Source: Devosia sp. (lineage in GTDB: Bacteria > Pseudomonadota > Alphaproteobacteria > Rhizobiales > Devosiaceae). Taken from it: DNA of 64,000 nt. Positions within the stretch are counted from its first letter, which is position 1. Every line of letters begins with the position of its first letter. A program made the translations under genes and the position numbers. The notes beneath the pieces are model-generated. The model made no database searches. It was not told the origin of the DNA and saw only the letters and a list, made by a program, of their open reading frames with translations. The stretch lies in assembly GCF_024707125.1 (NCBI RefSeq), contig NZ_JANQAH010000009.1, positions 310,001-374,000 on the forward strand, in the 5' to 3' direction. Below are positions 53,779 through 62,178 of this stretch, piece by piece.

Positions 53779-54621
53779 CTATTTGGCGAACTGGCAGCGG
53801 CCCGTGGGGGCAAGCGCAGCGATAGCTCGCGGGTCGCAGCCGGTCGACAGGAACATCAGCCAGTCATTGGTCGAGCCGTAGAACACATTGCGGTCGACCT
53901 CGCCGCGCACGCCCGGAACAACGCCGGTCTGCGTGTATTGCCAGAAGGTCCAGGGACGGTTTTCATAGCGCTCATGCGGCTCGGCAGCGGTCGAACGCAG
54001 CCAGAACGTGTTCGGAAAGTATTCACCCGCGAGCACATCGCGGTGGAAATTCATGTCCGTATAGATGATCGGCAATTTGCCGGTATGCCGCTCCATCACA
54101 TCGAGCATCAGCCGGATTTTTTCCAGCGCATCCGCCTTGTTCGGCTTCACCTTGCAGCTCGAATGGTTGTTCCATTCCAGATCAAGCACCGGCGGCAGGG
54201 CGCTGGGATCGGCCGGCACGTTTTGCACGAACCAGTTGGCCTGTTCCGACGCCAGGGAGCACCAGGTCATGAAGTGATAGGCGCCGCGCGGCATGCCGGC
54301 ATCCCGGGCACGCTGCCAGTTCACGCGGAAATTGGGATCGACATAGTCCTTGCCTTCGGTCGCCTTCATGAAGACGAAATGCGTGCCCGCGGCTCGCGCC
54401 TTGGCGAAATCGACATTTTCCTGATAGCGCGCCACGTCGATGCCCTGCACCGGCATGCTGCGTGCCCGATCGACCGCCGCATGCGGACGATTGTCACCGG
54501 GAATAGCACCATAAAGCCCGCCGCCAGCGGCGCAGGCCGCCAGGGCTGTGACCGCCAGGCCCATCACGGCATTGCGCAATAGAGCGGAAACAGGAGCGGG
54601 CAAACGGAAGGCGCGGGCCAT
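53779..54621 (-). CDS. Glycoside hydrolase family 25 lysozyme-like lipoprotein
   Basis: Predicted muramidase cutting peptidoglycan glycan strands, anchored as a lipoprotein. In the 280-residue product, a signal with lipobox LAAC (Cys about residue 30) is followed by the GH25 barrel: VQGIDVARYQENVDFAKARAAGTHFVFMKATEGKDYVDPNF, FMTWCSLASEQANWF, and the catalytic pattern VLDLEWNNHSSC, with Asp and Glu two apart. WTFWQYTQTGVVPGVRGEVDRNVFYG closes it. The ATG at 54621 is used; a TTG lies one codon upstream. It is divergent from comM. Confidence 0.9.
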   Translation of the reverse strand: MARAFRLPAPVSALLRNAVMGLAVTALAACAAGGGLYGAIPGDNRPHAAVDRARSMPVQGIDVARYQENVDFAKARAAGTHFVFMKATEGKDYVDPNFRVNWQRARDAGMPRGAYHFMTWCSLASEQANWFVQNVPADPSALPPVLDLEWNNHSSCKVKPNKADALEKIRLMLDVMERHTGKLPIIYTDMNFHRDVLAGEYFPNTFWLRSTAAEPHERYENRPWTFWQYTQTGVVPGVRGEVDRNVFYGSTNDWLMFLSTGCDPRAIAALAPTGRCQFAK

Positions 54622-54800
54622 CAATACACTCGGGTCAGAAAGACAAACTGAGCCTTTGATTCAACATGGCGCGGTTAACGGAGGTTTAGGGTAACCAATG
54701 TGGCAGCATGCATGGTTAATAGACCATTCTTTGTTCGCTCTCCGTTCTTGACTCGCCCTTTCCTTCTGCTAGCGTTGAGAGGGATTTGGGGGCATTCCAC

Positions 54801-56327
54801 ATGGTGACGCGCGTCGCGACGGTGGCGTTCCAGGGCATCGAGGCCGTGCCGGTCGATGTGCAGGTGCAGATTGCGCCGGGCCTTTCCAAATTTCTCGTCG
54901 TTGGATTGCCTGACAAGGCAGTGAAAGAATCGAGCGAGCGCGTCCGCGCCGCCCTTGTTGCCTCCGGCCTCGGCCTGCCGCCAAAACGCATCACCATCAA
55001 TCTCGCGCCCGCCGATCTTCCCAAGGAAGGCAGCCACTATGATTTGCCGATTGCCCTCGGCCTGATGGCGGCCATGGGCGCCATCCCGCAGGATGCGCTC
55101 GATCGTTTTCTGGTGCTCGGCGAACTAGGGCTCGATGGGCGCCTTGCCCATGTCGATGGCGTCCTCCCGGCCGCCATTGCCGCGGCCTCGCGCGATCTGG
55201 GCATTATCTGCTCCACCGCTTCGGGTCCAGAAGCCGCGTGGGCCAATGACGAGATCGACATCGTCGCCGCCGATAGCCTTCTCGCGCTCGTCAATCATCT
55301 TGTCGGCCGGCAATTGCAGGCGCGGCCAAAACCCGTAAGGCAGCTTGTGGATGCCTCCGCCCTGCCCGATCTTGCCGATGTCCGCGGCCAGACCATCGCC
55401 CGCCGGGCCCTCGAAGTTGCCGCTGCCGGCGGCCACAATCTCCTCTTCGTCGGCCCGCCCGGCGCCGGAAAATCCATGCTGGCCGCCCGCCTGCCCTCCA
55501 TCCTTCCGCCGCTCAGCGCCCGCGAACTGCTTGACGTATCGATGATTCAGTCGATCGCGGGCGAACTGGCCGGTGGCGCCCTCTCTGATCGGCGTCCCTT
55601 TCGCGCGCCGCACCATTCCGCCTCCATGGCCGCCCTTGTCGGCGGTGGGTTGAAAGTGCGGCCGGGCGAAGCGACCCTCGCGCATAATGGCGTGCTTTTC
55701 CTCGATGAATTGCCCGAATTCGGCCCCAGCGTCCTCGACAGCCTGCGTCAGCCGCTCGAAAGCGGGGAAACCGTCATCGCCCGGGCCAATGCCCGCGTAA
55801 CCTATCCCAGCCGTTTCCAGCTCATCGCCGCCATGAATCCGTGCAAATGCGGCATGGCCGGCACACCGGGTCATATCTGCAAGCGCGGCAATGCCTGCGC
55901 TGCCGATTATCAGGCCCGCGTTTCCGGCCCCTTCCTCGATCGCATCGATATCCGCATCGATGTGCCGGCGGTGTCCGCGACCGACATGATCGGCGCCGCC
56001 GGCTCGGCCGAGCCTTCTTCCGCGGTCGCCAGGCGCGTCGCCGCCGCCCGCGAACGGCAGCGCCAGCGCTATGAGGCGGCCGGTGTGCCCGACATTCTCA
56101 CCAATGCCGCAGCCGGCGCCACCCTGATCGAAAAGCTGGTTGAACCAGACCGCGAAAGCCAGACCCTGCTCCTGCAGGCCGCCGAACGCTTCAATCTGTC
56201 GGCGCGTGCCTATCACCGCGTGCTGAAAGTTGCCCGCACGCTTGCCGATCTCTCCGGCGTCGATAAGGTGGCCCGGCCCCATATCGCCGAGGCCCTGAGC
56301 TACCGCCTCAATTTCGGCGCCGCCTGA
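54801..56327 (+). CDS. comM: YifB/ComM family Mg-chelatase-like AAA ATPase
   Basis: Hexameric helicase-like ATPase; ComM in naturally competent bacteria promotes branch migration during transformation. In the 508-residue product, the N-terminal ChlI-type domain reads VATVAFQGIEAVPVDVQVQIAPGLSKFLVVGLPDKAVKES. Walker A GPPGAGKSM is at about 218-226, Walker B is GVLFLDELPEFGPSVLD, and a zinc-like CKCGMAGTPGHICKRGNAC follows. A C-terminal Mg-chelatase domain ends the protein. The ATG at 54801 is preferred over a TTG 15 bases upstream. Whether this organism is competent is unknown. Confidence 0.95.
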   Translation: MVTRVATVAFQGIEAVPVDVQVQIAPGLSKFLVVGLPDKAVKESSERVRAALVASGLGLPPKRITINLAPADLPKEGSHYDLPIALGLMAAMGAIPQDALDRFLVLGELGLDGRLAHVDGVLPAAIAAASRDLGIICSTASGPEAAWANDEIDIVAADSLLALVNHLVGRQLQARPKPVRQLVDASALPDLADVRGQTIARRALEVAAAGGHNLLFVGPPGAGKSMLAARLPSILPPLSARELLDVSMIQSIAGELAGGALSDRRPFRAPHHSASMAALVGGGLKVRPGEATLAHNGVLFLDELPEFGPSVLDSLRQPLESGETVIARANARVTYPSRFQLIAAMNPCKCGMAGTPGHICKRGNACAADYQARVSGPFLDRIDIRIDVPAVSATDMIGAAGSAEPSSAVARRVAAARERQRQRYEAAGVPDILTNAAAGATLIEKLVEPDRESQTLLLQAAERFNLSARAYHRVLKVARTLADLSGVDKVARPHIAEALSYRLNFGAA

Positions 56328-56349
56328 TCTTCCGGAGTCTTTTGTTCCC

Positions 56350-56802
56350 ATGCAACACCGCATTTCCGCCGGCGTTCTGGCCTTGCGCGACGAAAAAATC
56401 CTGCTTGTGCGCCATTTCCGTCCCGGCAAGCACGATTTCTGGGCCGGCCCTGGCGGTGGTGCCGAAGGCGCCGAAGAACTCTGGCAGACAGCTGAGCGTG
56501 AAGCCTTTGAGGAAACCGGCCTTCGCGTAAGGGCGCGCACGATGGCCTATATCGACGAGCTGGTCGACGACTGGGGCCGCATCGTCAAATTCTGGTTCCT
56601 GGCCGATTACGTCTCGGGGGAAATCGACGTTTCGGCCAATCCGGCAGAAGGCGAGAGCATCAACGAAGCCGGCTGGTTCTCGCGCGAAAACCTGCCGCAA
56701 GGATATGTTTTTCCAGAAATTTTGCGCGATCGCTTTTGGGAGGAGCTGAAAACCGGTTTTCCGGCTCCGATCAAATTGCCCCTGCGCCAGTCGATCTTCT
56801 AG
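56350..56802 (+). CDS. NUDIX hydrolase
   Basis: Hydrolase of nucleoside-diphosphate-linked compounds; substrate unknown. The 150-residue product has a complete Nudix box GX5EX7REUXEETGL in PGGGAEGAEELWQTAEREAFEETGLRV at about 38-64. The surrounding fold is RISAGVLALRDEKILLVRHF at the start and EAGWFSRENLPQG later. It stands between comM and the cold-shock/DUF1294 gene; all are on the plus strand. Confidence 0.93.
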   Translation: MQHRISAGVLALRDEKILLVRHFRPGKHDFWAGPGGGAEGAEELWQTAEREAFEETGLRVRARTMAYIDELVDDWGRIVKFWFLADYVSGEIDVSANPAEGESINEAGWFSRENLPQGYVFPEILRDRFWEELKTGFPAPIKLPLRQSIF

Positions 56803-56822
56803 AAAAATACAGGAGAGAAGCC

Positions 56823-57461
56823 TTGCTGCGAGGCGAACTGGTGCAGTGGAACGACAGCCGCGGCTTCGGTTTCATTCTGGCCGATGGTGGCGAACGCTAC
56901 TTCGTTCACATCTCCAATATTGGCCGAATTGCCACGCGCCCACGCCAGGGCGATTTCGTGTCTTTTGCACCTGCCAAGGGGCAGGATGGGCGGCTTCAGG
57001 CCCGCTCCGTCTCGATTCTGGGCGCCAATCCCAAGCCGACCCTGGCGCAGATGCGCCGAGGGGCGGAAATGCCCGCCCATTCCACTTGGCGGGTGCCGTT
57101 GGCCGGGTTGATGGTTGTACTGATCGTTGTCGGTCTTTTGCTCGGCCGTCTGTCCTGGCCGCTTGCCGCGCTTTATGCCCTCATGGGCGTGATCTCGTTT
57201 TTCGCCTATGGCCGCGACAAGCAATTCGCCGAAACTGGCCAATGGCGCATCCCCGAGGTGACGCTGCTTGGCCTCGATCTCTGTTTCGGCGTGGTCGGGG
57301 GTTTGCTCGGCCAGGATGTCTTTCGACACAAGACACGAAAATCCGGATATGTCGCGACCACGCTGCTGATTTCAGGCGTGCATCTTCTCTGGATTGCCGG
57401 CTTTGCCGTCGGCTTCATCCCGCCCGACGTGTTTGCCGAGCTGAGAAACATCATGCCCTAG
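56823..57461 (+). CDS. Cold-shock domain / DUF1294 membrane fusion protein
   Basis: 212-residue two-part protein. The N-terminal cold-shock domain (RGELVQWNDSRGFGFILADGGERYFVHISNI, about 3-33) has RNP1-like GFGFI and RNP2-like YFVHI. The C-terminal DUF1294 membrane domain has four hydrophobic helices and the signature AYGRDKQFAETGQWRIPEVTLLGLDLCFGVVGGLLGQDVFRHKTRKSGY. The start is a TTG at 56823 behind AGGAGAG; longer frames overlap the NUDIX gene. It is thought to link RNA binding to the membrane, but the role is unknown. Confidence 0.88.
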   Translation: MLRGELVQWNDSRGFGFILADGGERYFVHISNIGRIATRPRQGDFVSFAPAKGQDGRLQARSVSILGANPKPTLAQMRRGAEMPAHSTWRVPLAGLMVVLIVVGLLLGRLSWPLAALYALMGVISFFAYGRDKQFAETGQWRIPEVTLLGLDLCFGVVGGLLGQDVFRHKTRKSGYVATTLLISGVHLLWIAGFAVGFIPPDVFAELRNIMP

Positions 57462-57466
57462 GGCTG

Positions 57467-57482
57467 TGTTTCACGTGAATCC
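57467..57482. promoter_or_regulatory. parS-like site k
   Basis: TGTTTCACGTGAATCC: same GAATC-type variant as sites b, d and e with one more change at the end. It sits in the 34-base gap between converging genes. Confidence 0.55.
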
Positions 57483-57495
57483 GTCCGGTTACCCC

Positions 57496-58197
57496 TTACC
57501 CCTCATGCGCGCGGCGATCCCGCGACCAGCTATCGCGCCATTCGCGCTCCAGCACGGCCCGGCGCTTGCCAAAACGCTCCTCGGTGATGATCAGGTTGAC
57601 GATGCGGTCGGTCCGAAAATTGCGAAAATCCTGTCGCAACAGGCACCAGGCGGCGATGGTCTGCTTGCCTTCGTAAAAAGCCAGGCCCACCGGCCAAAGG
57701 GTGCGCGAAGTCGCCCGCCCCTGCTCGTCCTCGTAATCGATCGTGACAGCCCGCTCCTGACGCATGGCGAGACGAATGTCACCCAGCACCGGAATGGGCT
57801 TGCGCCCGCCCCAGATGGCCACCGGCCAGAGTGCCGTATCGCTGATCCGGTCGCGCAGGTCTTCTGGTGATGCCGTCGCAATCTTGGCCAGCGCATTGCG
57901 CGCTGCCGCACCCAGACCGTCGTCCGGCTGCGTCTCCACCCATCGGGCGCCCAGCACCAGCGCCTCCAGTTCCTCGGGCGAAAACATCAGTGGCGGCAGG
58001 AAAAAGCCGGGTTTCAGCATATAGCCGATCCCCGCCTCGCCATCGATCGGCGCGCCAAGGCCGATAAGGGTCTGGATATCGCGATAGAGCGTGCGCACCG
58101 AAACGCCCTGCTCCTCGGCCAAAGCGGCGGCCGTAATCGGGCGACGATGACGCCTGAGGGCGTCCATGATGGCGAAAAGCCGTTCGGTCTTGTCCAT
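57496..58197 (-). CDS. YafY-type transcriptional regulator with WYL domain
   Basis: 233-residue regulator. N-terminal winged helix (ERLFAIMDALRRHRRPITAAALAEEQGVSVRTLYRDIQTLIGLGAPI, about 4-50), then a WYL domain (AVTIDYEDEQGRATSRTLWPVGLAFYEGKQTIAAWCLLRQDFRNFRTDRI), thought to sense small ligands or nucleic acids. The start at 58197 has GGAGGGG upstream. It is not clearly tied to the xylose genes further right. Confidence 0.9.
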   Translation of the reverse strand: MDKTERLFAIMDALRRHRRPITAAALAEEQGVSVRTLYRDIQTLIGLGAPIDGEAGIGYMLKPGFFLPPLMFSPEELEALVLGARWVETQPDDGLGAAARNALAKIATASPEDLRDRISDTALWPVAIWGGRKPIPVLGDIRLAMRQERAVTIDYEDEQGRATSRTLWPVGLAFYEGKQTIAAWCLLRQDFRNFRTDRIVNLIITEERFGKRRAVLEREWRDSWSRDRRAHEG

Positions 58198-58298
58198 GCA
58201 TTCCCCTCCTGCAAAGGCGAATCTGGTTGCCAGATTCTTGCCCCTGAATCCATTCCTAAACATGAATTTCGTTCATGTTTTGATCTGGTCATGGGAAA

Positions 58299-58336
58299 TG
58301 AAAAAGGCCGCATGATCATGTTCGGATCATGCGGCC
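58299..58336 (-). terminator. Rho-independent terminator after galM
   Basis: Hairpin with 12-base arms GGCCGCATGATC / GATCATGCGGCC and a 7-base loop; on the minus strand it is followed by TTTTTCATTT. It lies 27 bases after the galM stop. Confidence 0.8.
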
Positions 58337-58363
58337 CAAAAATGTCAGCTCTCGTCAGGAGCG

Positions 58364-59374
58364 TCAGGCGATTTCGATATCGCACCAGTGGCTATAGGGC
58401 CGTTCCGGCGTGTGGATGATGTTGGGGAAGTGCGGATTGTGCAGCGCGTCGGCCAGATTCTGGTCTTCGAGGCAGAAGCCGGCATGTTTTCCGTAATGCT
58501 TGCCATTGAGCCCCGGCACCGGAATATCGGTCCAGACGCTATTGTAGACCTGCACGCCCGGACGGTCCGACCAAAGCTTTAGCGTCAGATCCTTAGCCGG
58601 CGAAACAACCGTGGCGATCGGATCGGCATGCTTGCGGCCGGTATCGAGCACCATGCCGATGTCGTAGTCGACCGCCGCGCCATTGGCGTCGCGCATGGTG
58701 CGCTTCTGGCGCAGATCGTACTGCGTGCCGCGCGAGGGCAGGATGGCGCCGGTCGGCGCCAGATCGTCGCCAAGCAGCGTATAGGCGCTCGAATTGACCT
58801 GGATCGTGTGGTCGAGCACGTTTTCGCTGGTGCCGAGATTGAAATACTGATGCTGCACGAGACTGATCGGCGTCGCCCGGTCGGTCGTGGCGGTCAGTTC
58901 CAGCCGCAGCTTGTTTCCATGCAGGCTGTAGGTCGCGGCAAAATTGACATTGCCGGGATAGCCCATGGCGCCATCGGGCGAAAAATGTGTGAAGCGCACG
59001 GCATTATTGGCGCTGTCGGCCTGGCCCGACCAGACCTGGCGGCCAAGGCCTTCGGCCCCACCATGGAGCTGCAATTCGCCGGCATTGGGCGGCAGCTTGT
59101 AGGTCACGCCATCCACTTCAAAGCTGGCGCCCTTGATGCGATTGGCGACGCGCCCGGCCAGCGAGCCGAAATGCGGGCTGTGTTCGGGATAGGCGGCAAA
59201 ATTGTCAAAGCCGAGCACGACACTGCGCTCGCCCCCGGCAACCGGCACGCGCCAGTCACGCACTGCCACACCATAGCCGATGATATCGACGGTGACGCCG
59301 GTATCGCTCACCAGTCGGAACTGGTCGACGCGCTTGCCGCCATGCTCGCCAAAGGTCGAAACGTCGATGCCCAT
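58364..59374 (-). CDS. galM: Aldose 1-epimerase (galactose mutarotase family)
   Basis: Interconverts alpha and beta anomers of aldoses; next to xylose genes, D-xylose is a likely substrate. In the 336-residue product, catalytic histidine regions are LQLHGGAEGLGRQVW and SLVQHQYFNLG, and the catalytic Glu is in FCLEDQNLADALHNP. The ATG at 59374 follows GAGGGGA; the open frame continues far upstream through the antisense of the LacI gene and is not real there. It is divergent from the LacI regulator. Confidence 0.93.
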   Translation of the reverse strand: MGIDVSTFGEHGGKRVDQFRLVSDTGVTVDIIGYGVAVRDWRVPVAGGERSVVLGFDNFAAYPEHSPHFGSLAGRVANRIKGASFEVDGVTYKLPPNAGELQLHGGAEGLGRQVWSGQADSANNAVRFTHFSPDGAMGYPGNVNFAATYSLHGNKLRLELTATTDRATPISLVQHQYFNLGTSENVLDHTIQVNSSAYTLLGDDLAPTGAILPSRGTQYDLRQKRTMRDANGAAVDYDIGMVLDTGRKHADPIATVVSPAKDLTLKLWSDRPGVQVYNSVWTDIPVPGLNGKHYGKHAGFCLEDQNLADALHNPHFPNIIHTPERPYSHWCDIEIA

Positions 59375-59506
59375 AGACAATCCCCTCACTCGCTCGGGGC
59401 GGAGCTTTAGCGCTATTTGCCCGTGCAGGGCAACGGCGCTCTTGACCTTTTGGAATGCTCCGCAAACTGTGCGACGAGGCAAGAAGAAACGATTGCGGGG
59501 GATAGT

Positions 59507-60550
59507 GTGAGTGATGAAGCGGCCCGGCGGCGGGTAACGGTGCACGATGTGGCGCGCGCAGCCGGGGTATCTCTGGCGACAGTCGACCGCGTTCTCAATG
59601 GCCGCCCCGGTGTGCGCGCGACAACCACCGAAAAGGTCGAAGAGGCCATAAAAAGCCTCGGCTTCTCCCGCGATCTCAATGCCTCGCTCATGGCCCGCTC
59701 GCGTGACCTGACGGTGGTTTTCTTCATCCCCGATGGCTCCAACGAGTTCATGGATTCTCTTGCCGAAGCCGTCTCCCGCCGTGTCGGCCAGGCCCTTTCC
59801 GATCGCATGCACCTGACAACCGAGCGCATTCGCGCCCTCGATACCGGCGCCCTGGCCGCCGGCCTCGACGCGCTTGACCCACGAACCTGCGATTGCGCCG
59901 TTATCGTCACCTCCGAAGAGCCCGACATCTTGGCCGCCGTCGATTCGGCCACCCGTCGCGGCATTGCCGTCATGACCCTGGTTTCGGACCTGCCCGGCTC
60001 CAATCGCCGCCATTTCATCGGCGTCGACAATGTCGCCGCCGGCCGCACCGCCGCCTCCCTCCTCGGACGCTTTTTGCCCCAGGGCGGCACCGTCGCCGTC
60101 ATCGCCGGCTCGCTGCACCTGCGCGACCATCTCGAACGCCTAGAAGGTTTTCGTCAGATCTTGTCCGCCGACTTCTCCGGCATCGAACTTGTCGGTCCGC
60201 TCGAAGGTCATGACGAACGCGGCGAAACCGAGACTCTCGTCACAAAACTGCTGGACGAACACCCAAAACTGTCCGGCATCTACAATCTCGGCGCCGGCAA
60301 TGCGGGCCTCGTTGCCGCCCTCAAGAATTCCGGCCGTGCCGGAAGGCTCCGCGTCATCGCCCACGAACTGACCGCGCCCACCCGCGAGGGCTTGCGTTCT
60401 GGCGCCATCGACGTGGTGCTGGACCAGAACCCGGATGGTGAAATCCGCGAGGCCGTCGCCGCTGCCCGCTCCCTTGCGCTGGGTGCCGCGCGTCACGTCG
60501 CCACCGACCCCATTGAAATTGGCATTTTCCTGCGCGACAATTTGCGCTAA
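59507..60550 (+). CDS. LacI-family regulator of the xylose cluster (XylR-like)
   Basis: 347-residue repressor. The helix-turn-helix and hinge VTVHDVARAAGVSLATVDRVLNGRPGV are at about 10-36. A periplasmic-binding-like sugar domain follows (VVFFIPDGSNEFMDSLAEAV..., HFIGVDNVAAGRTAASLLGRF, NLGAGNAGLVAALKNSG). The GTG at 59507 behind GGGGG is chosen. It lies between divergent galM and xylB, so xylose-responsive control is the natural inference, not proven. An inverted repeat follows its stop. Confidence 0.88.
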   Translation: MSDEAARRRVTVHDVARAAGVSLATVDRVLNGRPGVRATTTEKVEEAIKSLGFSRDLNASLMARSRDLTVVFFIPDGSNEFMDSLAEAVSRRVGQALSDRMHLTTERIRALDTGALAAGLDALDPRTCDCAVIVTSEEPDILAAVDSATRRGIAVMTLVSDLPGSNRRHFIGVDNVAAGRTAASLLGRFLPQGGTVAVIAGSLHLRDHLERLEGFRQILSADFSGIELVGPLEGHDERGETETLVTKLLDEHPKLSGIYNLGAGNAGLVAALKNSGRAGRLRVIAHELTAPTREGLRSGAIDVVLDQNPDGEIREAVAAARSLALGAARHVATDPIEIGIFLRDNLR

Positions 60551-60573
60551 GCAGTGAGAAGCGACCCGGAGGG

Positions 60574-60600
60574 TCAAAACGGTCCGGTGGACCGTTTTGA
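60574..60600. terminator. Perfect hairpin after the LacI gene
   Basis: 12-base arms TCAAAACGGTCC / GGACCGTTTTGA around a GGT loop, 23 bases after the stop. The T run is inside the stem, so it is a weak intrinsic terminator or an mRNA-stabilising structure. Its TCC-GGT-GGA centre is shared with the hairpin at 10838. Confidence 0.5.
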
Positions 60601-60714
60601 GAGACGAACGCCCTGAGCCAAGCGAAGGGCCAAAATTCAACAAAGCGGTGCGCCCAAAAATGGGCTGGGAGGAGGATCGCAAATGTTCGAGTTCAAAAAT
60701 GAGGTACGTGCCTC

Positions 60715-62178
60715 ATGACTTATCTCGGCATTGATATCGGCACATCCGGCGTCAAGGCACTGCTGATCGACGAGCACGGCCGCGCCCTCGGCGACGCCTC
60801 GGCTCCCGCGGTCGAGCCCGTGCGCCCGCATCCCGGCTGGTCCGAGCAAAACCCGACCGATTGGTGGACCGCAACGCTCGCCGCCGTGGACAAGCTCAAG
60901 GCTTCCCATCCATCCGAACTCGCCTCCGTCCGCGGCATCGGCCTATCCGGCCACATGCATGGCGCGACCCTGCTCGGCAAGAATGACGAAGTTTTGCGGC
61001 CCTGCATCCTCTGGAACGACGGCCGCTCCGCCGCCGAATGCCTGGAGATGGAAGCCGCGCTACCGACCCTGCGCCAGCTGTCGGGCAATATCGCCATGCC
61101 CGGCTTCACCGCCCCCAAGATCGCCTGGGTCCGCAAGCACGAGCCGGCGATCTACGACAAGATCGCCAAAGTCCTTCTTCCCAAGGCCTATGTCCGCCTG
61201 CTGCTCACCGGCGAGCATGTCGAAGACATGTCCGACGCTGCCGGCACGCTCTGGCTCGACGTCGCCAAGCGCGACTGGTCCGACGATCTCCTGGCCGTAA
61301 CCGGGCTCACTAGGGATCACATGCCGCGCCTCGTCGAAGGCTCCGCCCCCTCGGCTCAGTTAAAGCGCGACCTGGCGCAGCGCTGGGGCATGGACGGCGC
61401 CGTCATCGTTGCCGGTGGCGCCGGCGACAACGCCGCCGCCGCCTGCGGTATCGGCGCCATTCGCCCCGGCGAAGGTTTTGTATCCCTCGGCACCTCGGGC
61501 GTGCTCTTCGTCTCCAACGAACGCTTCAGCCCCAACACGGCAGGCGCGGTCCACGCCTTCTGCCACGCCATTCCCGATACCTGGCACCAGATGGGCGTCA
61601 TCCTTTCGGCCACCGATTCGCTCAATTGGCTCTCGCGCATCACCGGCAAGAAGCAGGCCGAACTCTCCGGCGAAGCCGAAGCCCAGTTTACTGGACCCGG
61701 CGAAGCGATCTTCCTGCCCTATCTCTCGGGCGAACGTACGCCGCACAACAATGCCGGCGCCCGCGGGTCCTTCACCGGCCTGTCCCAGTCGACCGACACC
61801 GCCCAGATGGCCCAGGCCGTCATGGAGGGCGTCACCTTCGCCATGCGCGATTGCCAGCGCGTTCTTGCCGATGCCGGCACGAAGATCGACCGCCTGCTGG
61901 CCGTCGGCGGCGGTTCCAAGTCGGCGCTCTGGTTGAAGATGCTGGCGACCAATCTCGACATGGAAATCGCCCTCCCCGAGGACGGCGATTTCGGTGGTGC
62001 GCTTGGCGCCGCCCGCCTCGGCCTCTGTGCTGCCGAAGGGGCAAAACCCGCCGACGTCATGGCCATGCCGCCAATAAGAACGACCATCGCGCCCGACAAG
62101 AGCCTGTCGGCCGCCTATTCCGATCAATATGCGCGATACCGCGCGCTCTATCCCGCCATCGAGGAGGCACGTAAGTGA
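60715..62178 (+). CDS. xylB: Xylulokinase
   Basis: Phosphorylates D-xylulose to xylulose 5-phosphate. In the 487-residue product, the FGGY family start [20 protein letters not shown] is at about 2-21, with the catalytic pattern [13 protein letters not shown] and [16 protein letters not shown]. The ATP region [34 protein letters not shown] includes the catalytic Asp in AGDN. C-terminal [14 protein letters not shown] and [10 protein letters not shown] close it. Its stop overlaps the xylA GTG start. Confidence 0.97.
   Translation: MTYLGIDIGTSGVKALLIDEHGRALGDASAPAVEPVRPHPGWSEQNPTDWWTATLAAVDKLKASHPSELASVRGIGLSGHMHGATLLGKNDEVLRPCILWNDGRSAAECLEMEAALPTLRQLSGNIAMPGFTAPKIAWVRKHEPAIYDKIAKVLLPKAYVRLLLTGEHVEDMSDAAGTLWLDVAKRDWSDDLLAVTGLTRDHMPRLVEGSAPSAQLKRDLAQRWGMDGAVIVAGGAGDNAAAACGIGAIRPGEGFVSLGTSGVLFVSNERFSPNTAGAVHAFCHAIPDTWHQMGVILSATDSLNWLSRITGKKQAELSGEAEAQFTGPGEAIFLPYLSGERTPHNNAGARGSFTGLSQSTDTAQMAQAVMEGVTFAMRDCQRVLADAGTKIDRLLAVGGGSKSALWLKMLATNLDMEIALPEDGDFGGALGAARLGLCAAEGAKPADVMAMPPIRTTIAPDKSLSAAYSDQYARYRALYPAIEEARK

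Noticed and set aside
59375..60130. Extension of the galM frame upstream by about 250 codons
   Set aside because: It is antisense to the LacI-type regulator; galM family sequence begins at 59374 behind a good ribosome-binding site.
60700..60714. Near-palindrome GAGGTACGTGCCTC just before xylB as a regulator operator
   Set aside because: It coincides with the ribosome-binding region and has a mismatch; no second copy is seen upstream of galM, so the evidence is too weak.
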